Assembly: GCA_026129915.1 (NCBI GenBank) | Contig: JAHCHD010000003.1 | Location: 1 to 64,000, forward strand | Source of the DNA: Bryobacterales bacterium | GTDB taxonomy: Bacteria; Acidobacteriota; Terriglobia; Bryobacterales; Bryobacteraceae | Direction of reading: 5' to 3' | Length of the DNA: 64,000 nucleotides | In this document: positions 16,568 through 25,030 of the stretch, in pieces | How positions within the stretch are numbered: the stretch's first letter is position 1 | Layout: every line of letters begins with the position of its first letter | Translations under genes and position numbers: made by a program | The notes under the pieces: generated by a model | Database searches by the model: none | Told to the model about the DNA's origin: nothing | Seen by the model: only the letters and a program-made list of their open reading frames with translations

Positions 16568-18550
16568 CTAACCGGCCGCAATGGGATCGCTGCTGTAAGC
16601 CCTCATTTCAAACACCCGCGCCATCGGGTCGCCGTTCGTCTTGTGCACCAGCAGCCGCACCCTATCCACACTGCGCGGCGGGAACGCGATGCGGTTCAGG
16701 CGCTGGTGATTGCCCTCCACCTTGGCCACCGTTTCGTAGGTGGATGAACCTGGCTTTCGCACCTGCACCTCATAGTCGCGGACGGTCTCCGGCTGCGGGG
16801 CACGGACGATGGTGCGGGTCATTCGGTCATTCGAGGTAAGTGTAAGCTCCCGTTCAAACCCGGTGTCGAAAGTCACTTGCACCCAACCCACGGTCTTTGG
16901 CTGATCCCAGGCGAGTTCGACCCACGTGGGTTGCTGGCCGATCTTCGCCGCCCAATGGTTCATCGCTCCCTTGGGAATGTCGCGCACTACGCTGTTAAGG
17001 ATCTTCTCGGGTTCGCGCCCAGGCTCATGGCCACATGCCAGCACCTTGGCGCTGCGCGCATGGTCCAGAGGGTCCTGGTTCGTAATGCGCTCGATGCTCT
17101 GGTCGTCGCGCAGCAGGTTCTGCTGCAGCCGGCTGAGCCGCTGTTTGTCGTTCGCAATTTCGCGCGGCGTCACCTTCTCCTTCACGCATTGCGCGGCCGC
17201 GGTGCCTGCGGCCTGCCCCAGCACCGCGCAAGTGGCCATCACGCGCGTGGACGAGAACGCCACGTGCGACGCGCTGATGTTCCGCCCGGCCATCATCAAG
17301 TTGCTGATGTTGCGGCTGTATAGGGTGCGGTAGGGGATGTTGTACACCTCCTTGGTACGGATCTGTTGGGCCGGTTCCAGGTCCGCCCGGTCAAAACCTC
17401 CCGGAGGATGGTCGTCCATCGGCCAGCCGCCCATGCATACGGAATCTTCGAAGTGGCCCCCAGTCTCCAGATCCTGTTGCTTCAGCATGTAGTCGCCTAG
17501 CAGACGGCGGCTTTCGCGCTTGCCCGGCATCATGCCCACCCAGTCCATTGCCCAGCGGCGGGAGTTAGGATGCTCACCGCTGTTCTTGATGTAGTCCCAA
17601 ACGCCTGTCACGATGGCAAGCAGTTCGAAGCGAATGCGCTCGTTGTCGTGAATGGTGTTGAGGTGCCCGCCCCACTCAATCCACCAGTAACCGTATTCCC
17701 AAAACTCAGTGCCGCGATGCTTCAGGTGATCGCGCGATACCTTGCGCGCCCACTTCGGCGCGGTGAACGGCATGGGCTTGTCGTGGAGCTTAGAGGTAAA
17801 CAGAATGCTGTTCCCCATCGTTTCGGCATCCGCCTTCTCCGGGGCCAGGCTCTCGCTCAACTCGCTCCTGGACTCGCGTCCGTAGCGCGTATCGGCACCG
17901 GACTCCAGCCCCAGACGGCTGTCGCCCGTACAGTCGAGAAACATCTTGGCTGCTATGCGATAGAGGTGTTCAGTGCGGTCGCAGCGCACCATTACGCGCT
18001 CAATGCGACTTGCCTTGGTTTCGGCTGAGTAGAGCGTAGCGTCAAGCAGCAGGGTGATGTTGGGTTCAGAGACGCACTTGTCGTAAAGCAACAAATCCCA
18101 CAACTCCCAGCAGCGCTGAGGATTATTGACTGCATCGTCGAGACGCAGTTCCTCCAGAATGCCGCCCTCACGCCAGCCGGGGCGGCCCTTGTGCGAGTTC
18201 GCCCCCACGATGTGCATCTTCACCTCGCTGGAGGAGTTGCCGCCCAGGCGTGAACGGTCCTGCGCCAGAATCACCTTGGCTCCATGACGCGCGGCGGCAA
18301 TGGCCGCGTGCACACCGGCCGGACCGCCACCAGCCACAAACACGTCGCAGCTCATGTCCACCAGCCGCATGTGGGGCTCCGGTGAGGCAAGTCGGGCGTT
18401 GGCCACCGAGAGCGGCTGGATGCGTTCGACAATCTGTTGCGCGTCGAGGGTACGTGGCGCGGTGTCGGATGGGGCGAGTCCTTGCGCATTCACATACAAC
18501 GAGTAAGTGGTGAGGCCCGCGGCCGAACGGAAGAGGTCTCGTCGTTTCAA
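16568..18550 (-). CDS. Tat-exported FAD-dependent oxidoreductase
   Basis: A 660-residue protein of the FAD_oxidored class. The dinucleotide-binding motif is VFVAGGGPAGVHAA, followed by RLGGNSS, typical of secreted FAD enzymes clustered with glycan genes. I place the start at TTG 18550, because it is immediately followed by the twin-arginine signal KRRDLFRSAAG; the frame stays open to 18640 but without a signal at that end. Midway are GDYMLKQQDLETGG and SSTRVMATCAVLGQAAGTAAAQ, shared by the family. The last roughly 130 residues look like a galactose-binding/F5-8-type beta-sandwich. The oxidation catalysed is unknown; some relatives are mis-annotated as xanthan lyases. It is divergent from the Gfo/Idh/MocA gene 250 bases away. 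Confidence 0.8.
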   Translation of the reverse strand: MKRRDLFRSAAGLTTYSLYVNAQGLAPSDTAPRTLDAQQIVERIQPLSVANARLASPEPHMRLVDMSCDVFVAGGGPAGVHAAIAAARHGAKVILAQDRSRLGGNSSSEVKMHIVGANSHKGRPGWREGGILEELRLDDAVNNPQRCWELWDLLLYDKCVSEPNITLLLDATLYSAETKASRIERVMVRCDRTEHLYRIAAKMFLDCTGDSRLGLESGADTRYGRESRSELSESLAPEKADAETMGNSILFTSKLHDKPMPFTAPKWARKVSRDHLKHRGTEFWEYGYWWIEWGGHLNTIHDNERIRFELLAIVTGVWDYIKNSGEHPNSRRWAMDWVGMMPGKRESRRLLGDYMLKQQDLETGGHFEDSVCMGGWPMDDHPPGGFDRADLEPAQQIRTKEVYNIPYRTLYSRNISNLMMAGRNISASHVAFSSTRVMATCAVLGQAAGTAAAQCVKEKVTPREIANDKQRLSRLQQNLLRDDQSIERITNQDPLDHARSAKVLACGHEPGREPEKILNSVVRDIPKGAMNHWAAKIGQQPTWVELAWDQPKTVGWVQVTFDTGFERELTLTSNDRMTRTIVRAPQPETVRDYEVQVRKPGSSTYETVAKVEGNHQRLNRIAFPPRSVDRVRLLVHKTNGDPMARVFEMRAYSSDPIAAG

Positions 18551-18802
18551 TGTGCCCTGCTTTCTTTGGCGTGGTTGGAACTGGCCACACGGCTCCCCGG
18601 CGCAGCACGGCCCAAAAGGGCCGTTCGCGACATCCGCCAACCGACGTCTGTTGTAATCTTACGTTGGCATCGCACTCGGAGCAATGCACCCACGCGACGC
18701 TCTTGCCTCGTCTGCAACCTGAACTCATCCGGCGGCGCGATAAGATACTGAGTACCCGGCCATACAGCCGGTTGATTCTGTCTCTTGGGGGACTCTTCAT
18801 CG

Positions 18803-20152
18803 ATGAATCGTCGCCAGTTTTTCATGACCGGGGCTGCCACGGTTGCCAGTTCCCGTATTGCCTGGGCGCAGGACCTTCTGGGTTCAAAGCCCAAGCGCGT
18901 GGGCCTCATCGGCACCGGCTGGTACGGGAAGGCTGACCTGTTGCGCTTGATTCAGGTGGCGCCCGTGGAGGTAGTGTCGCTCTGCGACGTGGACAAGCAG
19001 ATGCTCGCTGGCGCCGCGCAGATTGTGGCGGAACGTCAGGCTTCGAAGAAGACCCCGCGTACCTACAGCGACTACCGGGCGATGCTGAAGGAGCGCGACC
19101 TCGATATCGTCCTCATCGGTACTCCTGACCACTGGCACGCGCTCACCATGATTGAGGCCGTGAAAGCAGGGGCAGACGTCTACGTGCAAAAGCCCATCAG
19201 TCTCGACGTCGTGGAGGGGCAAGCCATGCTGGCCGCGGCCCGCAAGTACGGCCGTGTGGTGCAGGTAGGCACCCAGCGCCGTTCGACGCCACACCTGCAG
19301 GAAGCCATCGACCAGATCATCAAGCCCGGCATGCTCGGGAAGATCGGGCACGTGGAAATCTATTGCTACTACCACATGCGCAATCAGACCACGCCGCCCG
19401 ATATCGATCCGCCAGACTACTTGGATTGGGAAGCCTACACCGGACCCACCCGCATGCGTCCGTTCAACCGCCTGGTGCATCCGCGCGGCTGGCGTAACTT
19501 CACCGAGTATTCCAACGGCATCATCGGCGACATGTGCATCCACATGCTTGATGCGGTCCGCTGGATGCTCGACCTTGGCTGGCCCACTCGCATTGCGTCG
19601 AACGGCGGCATCCTTGTCCAGAAATCGGCAAAGGCCAACACGCCGGACACCCAGACAGCAACTTTCCAATTCCCTGACTTCCCGGTCGTATGGACCCACC
19701 GCAGTTGGGGCACCGCGCCGGACCCCCAATACCCATGGGGTGGCACTATCTACGGCGAGAAGGGCACGCTGAAGTTCAGCGTGATGGGCTACGACTTCAT
19801 CCCCGTGGGCAAGGACGACAAACCCATTCACAAAGACGTGAAGTACGAATTGGAAGAGTACCCCGAGGACAAGACCGAGAAGGATCTTGAACGGCACGTG
19901 GCGCCAGCTATCCGCTACCACATGAAGGATTTTCTGAAGGCGATCGCTGAACGCGGCAAACCAGTGGCTGATATAGAACAAGGGCACATCACCACGGCAA
20001 GCTGCATCCTTGCCAATATCGCGCTGGCCACGGGCCGCACCATGCAGTTCGACCCTGCAAAGCACATCGTCACCGGCGACGCCGAGGCCACGCGAATGCT
20101 GGCCCGTGCCTATCGCAAGGGCTATGAACATCCTGACCCCAAGCGGGTATGA
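18803..20152 (+). CDS. Tat-exported Gfo/Idh/MocA-family oxidoreductase
   Basis: A 449-residue NAD(P)-dependent sugar oxidoreductase. The chosen ATG (18803) starts the twin-arginine signal MNRRQFFMTGAATVAS and has GGGGGA about 12 bases upstream. The Rossmann motif GLIGTGWYG is near residues 34-42, GTPDHWH near 106-112, and VQKPIS near 128-133 (the family's EKP lysine). Tat export of a folded enzyme with bound cofactor recalls glucose-fructose oxidoreductase and the periplasmic 3-keto-glycoside-forming enzymes. It is followed after 22 bases by a GH29 fucosidase, so the pair likely acts on the same exported-glycan breakdown path. Substrate unknown. Confidence 0.88.
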   Translation: MNRRQFFMTGAATVASSRIAWAQDLLGSKPKRVGLIGTGWYGKADLLRLIQVAPVEVVSLCDVDKQMLAGAAQIVAERQASKKTPRTYSDYRAMLKERDLDIVLIGTPDHWHALTMIEAVKAGADVYVQKPISLDVVEGQAMLAAARKYGRVVQVGTQRRSTPHLQEAIDQIIKPGMLGKIGHVEIYCYYHMRNQTTPPDIDPPDYLDWEAYTGPTRMRPFNRLVHPRGWRNFTEYSNGIIGDMCIHMLDAVRWMLDLGWPTRIASNGGILVQKSAKANTPDTQTATFQFPDFPVVWTHRSWGTAPDPQYPWGGTIYGEKGTLKFSVMGYDFIPVGKDDKPIHKDVKYELEEYPEDKTEKDLERHVAPAIRYHMKDFLKAIAERGKPVADIEQGHITTASCILANIALATGRTMQFDPAKHIVTGDAEATRMLARAYRKGYEHPDPKRV

Positions 20153-20174
20153 GCACACCGGGAGGTATTGACGA

Positions 20175-21659
20175 ATGTGGCGGACTATATGCTTAACGGC
20201 AGTGCTCTGCACCGTGGCATTATCGGGATTGGCGCAGGCGCGCTTTGAACCCAGTTGGGACTCCATCGGCAAGCGGAAGACACCCGAATGGTTCCTCGAT
20301 GCCAAGTTTGGAATCTTCATTCACTGGGGACCCTACGCGGTACCTGCCTATGCACCGGTGGGCGAATACGCGGAATGGTATTGGCGTCATCTGGAACGAG
20401 GGCCGGTCCACCAGGGCAAGCCCAACCACACCTACGAGTTCCACCAGCGCAACTACGGCAAGGATTTCCCCTACGCAAATTTCGCCCCGCTGTTTCGCGC
20501 GGAAATGTACGAGCCTCACCAGTGGGCGGAACTCTTTCGCAAGGCCGGGGCAAAGTATGTGGTGCTTACCTCCAAGCATCACGACGGCTTCGCGTTGTGG
20601 CCCAGCAAGCACGCCGACGCTGCCTGGGGCAGGCCATGGAATGCAGTTGCCGTTGGGGCAAAGCGGGACCTCTTGGGCGACCTCACCGATGCCGTCCGGG
20701 CCAAGGGGCTCCGCATGGGTTACTACTACTCGCTTTACGAGTGGTACAACCCGCTTTGGGAACAGGACCGTAATCGCTATGCCGTGGAACACATGCACCC
20801 GCAATTCAAGGACTTGGTGACCCGCTACAAGCCATCCGTGATCTTCTCTGACGGCGAATGGGATATGCCCAGCGAAGATTGGAAGTCGCCCGAACTGCTA
20901 GCCTGGCTGTACAACGAATCCCCCGTGGGTAGCGACGTAGTAGTGAACGACCGCTGGGGCAAGGAATCCAGGCATAAGCACGGCGACTACTTCACCACAG
21001 AATATGCGGCGGGTATGGACAGCGACGCGCATGCCTGGGAAGAAAACAGAGGCATGGGGTTTTCGTATGGCTATAACCGGGCGGAGAATCTCAGCGACTA
21101 CCGCACCGGTCGTGAGTTCATCGTGATGCTGGTTGACCTCGTCAGTCGCGGGGGCAACCTGCTGCTGAACGTGGGCCCCACCGCGGACGGGCGCATTCCG
21201 GCAATCATGCAGCAGCGGCTCACGGAAATCGGCGAGTGGCTGGAACCCAACGGAGAAGCAATCTACGGCACGCGGACCTGGAAGACCACGCGGCAGTGGA
21301 GCACTGGCACGGTACCAAAACTCGAAACCGGCGAGTATAAAGTGAAGTACGACGTACTCGATTTCACCGACCGCCCAAAGCCAGGCGAAGCCCGCATCGA
21401 GGCCTTTTTCACTCGCAAGGGCAATCACCTCTACGCTATCCTGCCGCGCTGGGAATCCGGAGAGTTTGTACTGAAGCAGATGCGCGTGGCCCCGGAGACA
21501 AAAATTACATTGCTGGGTGCCGGTGGTGGTCAGTTACCCTGGCGGGCCAAAGGAGGCGACGTGGTGGTGAGGATGCCGGACTACCCGGCGCAAACGAGCG
21601 CACCCAGCGCGCGACAACAGGCCTGGGTACTGAAGCTCGAAGGGGCTTTGCGCAACTAA
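20175..21659 (+). CDS. Secreted GH29 alpha-L-fucosidase
   Basis: A 494-residue enzyme with a standard signal peptide (core VLCTVALSGLAQA, cleaved near 22). GH29 hallmarks are KFGIFIHWGPYAVPAYAP (44-61), the KHHDGF loop (134-139), the nucleophile aspartate in IFSDGEW (about Asp226), and SRGGNLLLNVGPTADG near 320. It hydrolyses terminal alpha-L-fucose from glycans. GGGAGGT precedes the ATG by about 7 bases. Its stop codon overlaps the stop of the convergent hypothetical gene on the other strand. With the Gfo/Idh/MocA gene it forms a two-gene unit. Confidence 0.92.
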   Translation: MWRTICLTAVLCTVALSGLAQARFEPSWDSIGKRKTPEWFLDAKFGIFIHWGPYAVPAYAPVGEYAEWYWRHLERGPVHQGKPNHTYEFHQRNYGKDFPYANFAPLFRAEMYEPHQWAELFRKAGAKYVVLTSKHHDGFALWPSKHADAAWGRPWNAVAVGAKRDLLGDLTDAVRAKGLRMGYYYSLYEWYNPLWEQDRNRYAVEHMHPQFKDLVTRYKPSVIFSDGEWDMPSEDWKSPELLAWLYNESPVGSDVVVNDRWGKESRHKHGDYFTTEYAAGMDSDAHAWEENRGMGFSYGYNRAENLSDYRTGREFIVMLVDLVSRGGNLLLNVGPTADGRIPAIMQQRLTEIGEWLEPNGEAIYGTRTWKTTRQWSTGTVPKLETGEYKVKYDVLDFTDRPKPGEARIEAFFTRKGNHLYAILPRWESGEFVLKQMRVAPETKITLLGAGGGQLPWRAKGGDVVVRMPDYPAQTSAPSARQQAWVLKLEGALRN

Positions 21660-22639
21660 TCGTACGGGTCGCCCGCTAGCTGCAGGAGGCGGTTGCGCAA
21701 CACGGCTGGCCACTCGGTTCCTAAGCGATCACGCGGGAACGACGGCTGCTTGCACCATGCACCGCGGTCGCTGATATTCAGAAAACCCACAATGCCCTGC
21801 TCCACATCATCTCGCGAGTGCTGTGTGGCGAGCGCGTCCATTGCGCGCGCAAACACCGACGCAGATTCCCGTTCGCGACCCGAGGGCTGCAGCACTGCGG
21901 CGGCATCCAGATAGCGTGCGCCAGGGTCGCCGCAAAGCGCTTCCTCTAACAGCTTCGCGTGGGCCGCGTCCGGCACAGCGGCTGGTGTTTCGTTCCGCAC
22001 GTCTGTCAGTGCCCGTGTCGGCAAGCCTCGAATGTCGATGTCCAGATCCAGAACGCGGATCTCCATTGGGTAAACAAACCACTGGTTATCAACTAGCACC
22101 TGCGGCTCCAGCTTCAGGCGCCGGGTAGGATAGTTGCGCGGCGGCTGCACTTCCATCCAGAAGGTATACGTTGTGCGCCCGGGGGATCGCTCCACAGCAG
22201 GGAGCGACTCGCTACGGAACGGCAGTAGCACCAGTTCGCGGCGCGCGATCCGCCAGCCTTCCGCATGCTCCTCCACCACCTCGCGCAGCACGCGTACACG
22301 CATCGCATTGTTTGGGTTCTGTCCGATATACAGGCGGAACTGTTGGCCCGGTTCCACGTCCACCACTACGCGAAACGCATTCCAGGCTCCACGCACGAGG
22401 GGTGGCGAAAGCACCTCTACCGGCTGCCGGATGCCATCCTGAGGGAACAACTCGCCCGCTGGCGTAAAGCGCGCAAACTCCGTCATCGCCCTCACAGGCT
22501 GTGCTGGCAGCATGCAGGTGAACACCAGCACCAGCAGGGCAATTCCCGCGCTGCCAGCCACCGCCATGCGAGTCCGCTGGACAAACAACGGCGTTGCGGC
22601 ACCTGCGAGGTGAAATGGGGAGCTTGTCATCTCTCCCAT
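21656..22639 (-). CDS. Membrane-anchored hypothetical protein
   Basis: I do not recognise this 327-residue protein. It has one strong hydrophobic segment near residues 26-48 (core GSAGIALLVLVFTCML), so residues after that are probably periplasmic. A beta-rich middle (about 60-210) contains FRVVVDVEPGQQFRLYI, and TTYTFWMEVQPP follows in the same part. An Ala/Asp-rich helical tail near 215-320 includes a run resembling a small helical repeat. Met1, Met4 or Met25 could be the start. It is convergent with the fucosidase, sharing stop-codon bases, and divergent from dut with a 70-base gap. No catalytic motif is evident. Confidence 0.65.
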   Translation of the reverse strand: MGEMTSSPFHLAGAATPLFVQRTRMAVAGSAGIALLVLVFTCMLPAQPVRAMTEFARFTPAGELFPQDGIRQPVEVLSPPLVRGAWNAFRVVVDVEPGQQFRLYIGQNPNNAMRVRVLREVVEEHAEGWRIARRELVLLPFRSESLPAVERSPGRTTYTFWMEVQPPRNYPTRRLKLEPQVLVDNQWFVYPMEIRVLDLDIDIRGLPTRALTDVRNETPAAVPDAAHAKLLEEALCGDPGARYLDAAAVLQPSGRERESASVFARAMDALATQHSRDDVEQGIVGFLNISDRGAWCKQPSFPRDRLGTEWPAVLRNRLLQLAGDPYD

Positions 22640-22709
22640 CGTAGCCTGTGCCGCGCGGAACCCGCAGGCGGGCTATTCTGAACCTTTGGCCACTTTGAAG
22701 GAGCTTGCT

Positions 22710-23144
22710 TTGCAGATTAAGATCAAACGGATTCACCCCGCCGCTATGTTGCCCGCCTACGCGCACGGACCTGAGGAGGATGCGGGCCTCGATTTGCGAT
22801 CAGTGGAAAACGTCGAACTGCAGCCTGGCATTCCGCAAGCGGTGTCCACAGGGCTGCAGGTGGAATTTCCCCCAGGCTTTGAAGGCCAGGTGCGGCCCCG
22901 CAGTGGGCTCGCGTTGAAGCATGCAATCACGGTGCCCAATTCTCCCGGTACCATCGACCCTGGGTACCGCGGCGAAGTGAAGGTGATTCTGCTAAACCTC
23001 GGCAAGGAACCCTTTGCCATAGCACCAGGGGACCGCATCGCGCAGTTGGTGGTGGCCCGCTATGAGGCCGTGGTCTGGATGGAGGCCGAACTGAACGACA
23101 GCGTACGCGGCGAGGGCGGCTTCGGATCCTCCGGACGCACCTAA
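22710..23144 (+). CDS. dut: Deoxyuridine 5'-triphosphate nucleotidohydrolase (dUTPase)
   Basis: A trimeric-type dUTPase, 144 residues with the start set at TTG 22710. GAAGGAG ends six bases upstream of it and the resulting length equals the family norm; the frame is also open from another TTG at 22686. All five motifs are present: DAGLDLRS, PRSGLA, GTIDPGYRGEV, GDRIAQLV, and the C-terminal RGEGGFGSSG. It hydrolyses dUTP to dUMP and pyrophosphate, keeping uracil out of DNA. The stop overlaps the stop of the convergent phosphorylase gene by four bases. Confidence 0.95.
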   Translation: MQIKIKRIHPAAMLPAYAHGPEEDAGLDLRSVENVELQPGIPQAVSTGLQVEFPPGFEGQVRPRSGLALKHAITVPNSPGTIDPGYRGEVKVILLNLGKEPFAIAPGDRIAQLVVARYEAVVWMEAELNDSVRGEGGFGSSGRT

Positions 23145-25030
23145 GCCGGGGAAGATTCGGGCGCTTTAGGCGGACGCATGTTGCTGCGCAGCCAGCGCAC
23201 CCCGTAGGGCGGCAGTTCCAGCCGAAGCTTCCCATCGCGGGCCAGAAAGTGCTCGCGTGTCAGCAAGTCTTCCCAGTCCCAGGAATCCGTTTGCATCTTC
23301 TCCGTCGTGGTCTCGAACACCTGCGGCTGGTTGGTGATGTTGTTCAGGCAGAGCACCATCGCAGTCTTGTCGAGCCGTTCCCGGATGAAGGCGAACACCC
23401 GTGGCGTGGCGAAGATCACGCGCTGCGGCGCAGCTGGATGGAATGCCGGGGAGGCAATACGCACGCTGATCAGGTGCGTGAAGCGCTGCGAGATCCGGTA
23501 CGCAGGGCTTTGGGTATCAGAGAGCTGCGCAAAGAGCGCCGGCGTATTGATGGTATTCCGGTTAATACTGCGCGGATCGCGGATGTCCACCGGAGTCTCC
23601 GCGGTAACGTGGGCGCCAATCACGCTGGGCAAATACACTGCCGCCACGCCCTTCAGCGAAAGCGCAATCGCGCGCGAAACCAGGAAGCGGTCAATCTTGG
23701 TATCCGCGCTTTCGCCATGATTTTCTGAGTTCAGCGCGTTGTACCAAGGAATATTCAGTTCATAGGGCGTCGATGTGCCGTCCGAATTGGTTCGCATCGA
23801 TACCAAGCCGCCGTGCGCGAAGGTGCGGTCCACCAGTTGCTGCACTTCCTCCCGCGTAAGGATAGTGCGCACGGGCAGCAGTCCAACGCCATCGTGCGAA
23901 TCGAGGAAGTTAAAGAAAGTCGTCGTCGGGGACGGCGTCTGCAGGCTGGCCGCCCAACGCGCCAGATAGGTGCAGTCGCCTGAATGGATGGTCCATAACA
24001 CCAGCGGCGGCAGCGCGAAGTTGTACACCATGTGCGCTTGGTTGTAGCCGTTGCCGAAGTAGCTGATGTTATCCTCGTGCGGAACGTTGGTTTCGGTAAT
24101 CAGCCCCACGCGCGGCGCAACAAGGTCCATCACGGCGCGAAAGAACTGAATCAATGCATGGGTCTGCGCCAGATGCGCGCAGGAGGTGCCGAGTTCGCGC
24201 CAGAGGTAGGTGGCTGCATCCAGGCGAATGATGTCCGCACCCTTTCGCACATAGAACAACAACACCTCCAGCACGCGGAAGAGAACGCGCTCGTTGCGGT
24301 AGTTCAGATCCACCTGATCCGGGCTGAAAGTAGTCCATACACGTTTCACCCCGCGTAGCGTGTGGAAAGGAGTTAGCAGGCTACTGGTGCGCGGGCGCAG
24401 AATCAGCCGCAGGTGGTCAGGACTTATCTCCTCCTTGGTCGAAAAGCTGATGAAGAAATTCTCGTAGTCGGGGTTGCCGTTCAAAAACTCCTGGAACCAG
24501 CGGCTCTGTGCCGACACGTGGTTCACCACCCCATCAAACATCAGCCGCATGAAGTCGCCAAGGCGGGCGATGTCATCCCAGGTGCCAAGCTTTGGATCCA
24601 CCTCCTGGTAGTTCACCACGCTAAAGCCGCGGTCGGAAGAATAGGGATAGAACGGCAACAGATGAACCGTGTTAAATACGCCGCTAAAGACGTCCTCGAA
24701 AATCTCACGCAATGCGATTAGCGGCTGCTTATTGGGACTGTGAATGAGGTCTCCGTAGGTAATGGCCACCACGTCGCGCTCAGTGAAGCGGTCGTTGGTA
24801 TCAAAGGAAGCATCTTCCTCACTCAGCTCTGGGGACTTATGCGCGGCATGTACCTGCAGAATGCGAATGACTTCTTCTGCGCACGCGCGGGCTTTCTCGT
24901 CGCCGTATAGAACGCTTAGCGTCTGGATGATCCGATCGCGAAAATCCGGGGGAATCTCCAGGATTGGGTGCGTGTAGTCCGGCCGGGGCAAGTAGTGATG
25001 GCGCACGTAGTGACGCGGGGAACTGCTCAT
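23141..25030 (-). CDS. GH13_18 sugar phosphorylase (glucosylglycerate-phosphorylase-like)
   Basis: A 629-residue retaining glycoside phosphorylase of GH13 subfamily 18. The nucleophile is Asp271 in IIRLDAATYLW, the acid/base Glu313 in LITETN, and the transition-state Asp380 in FLDSHDG. The WRELGTSCAHLAQTH region after the nucleophile resembles glucosylglycerate phosphorylases more than sucrose phosphorylase. An N-terminal extension of about 90 residues also fits that group. Expected reaction: reversible phosphorolysis of an alpha-glucoside such as glucosylglycerate to glucose-1-phosphate. It has no signal peptide, so it is cytoplasmic. Its start overlaps the trmFO stop by four bases on the same strand. 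Confidence 0.85.
   Translation of the reverse strand: MSSSPRHYVRHHYLPRPDYTHPILEIPPDFRDRIIQTLSVLYGDEKARACAEEVIRILQVHAAHKSPELSEEDASFDTNDRFTERDVVAITYGDLIHSPNKQPLIALREIFEDVFSGVFNTVHLLPFYPYSSDRGFSVVNYQEVDPKLGTWDDIARLGDFMRLMFDGVVNHVSAQSRWFQEFLNGNPDYENFFISFSTKEEISPDHLRLILRPRTSSLLTPFHTLRGVKRVWTTFSPDQVDLNYRNERVLFRVLEVLLFYVRKGADIIRLDAATYLWRELGTSCAHLAQTHALIQFFRAVMDLVAPRVGLITETNVPHEDNISYFGNGYNQAHMVYNFALPPLVLWTIHSGDCTYLARWAASLQTPSPTTTFFNFLDSHDGVGLLPVRTILTREEVQQLVDRTFAHGGLVSMRTNSDGTSTPYELNIPWYNALNSENHGESADTKIDRFLVSRAIALSLKGVAAVYLPSVIGAHVTAETPVDIRDPRSINRNTINTPALFAQLSDTQSPAYRISQRFTHLISVRIASPAFHPAAPQRVIFATPRVFAFIRERLDKTAMVLCLNNITNQPQVFETTTEKMQTDSWDWEDLLTREHFLARDGKLRLELPPYGVRWLRSNMRPPKAPESSPA

Noticed and set aside
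18884-20320. 478-codon open frame on (-) opposite the Gfo/Idh/MocA gene
   Set aside because: It is the antisense shadow of a clearly coding gene, has Val/His-rich composition without domain motifs, and no ribosome site.
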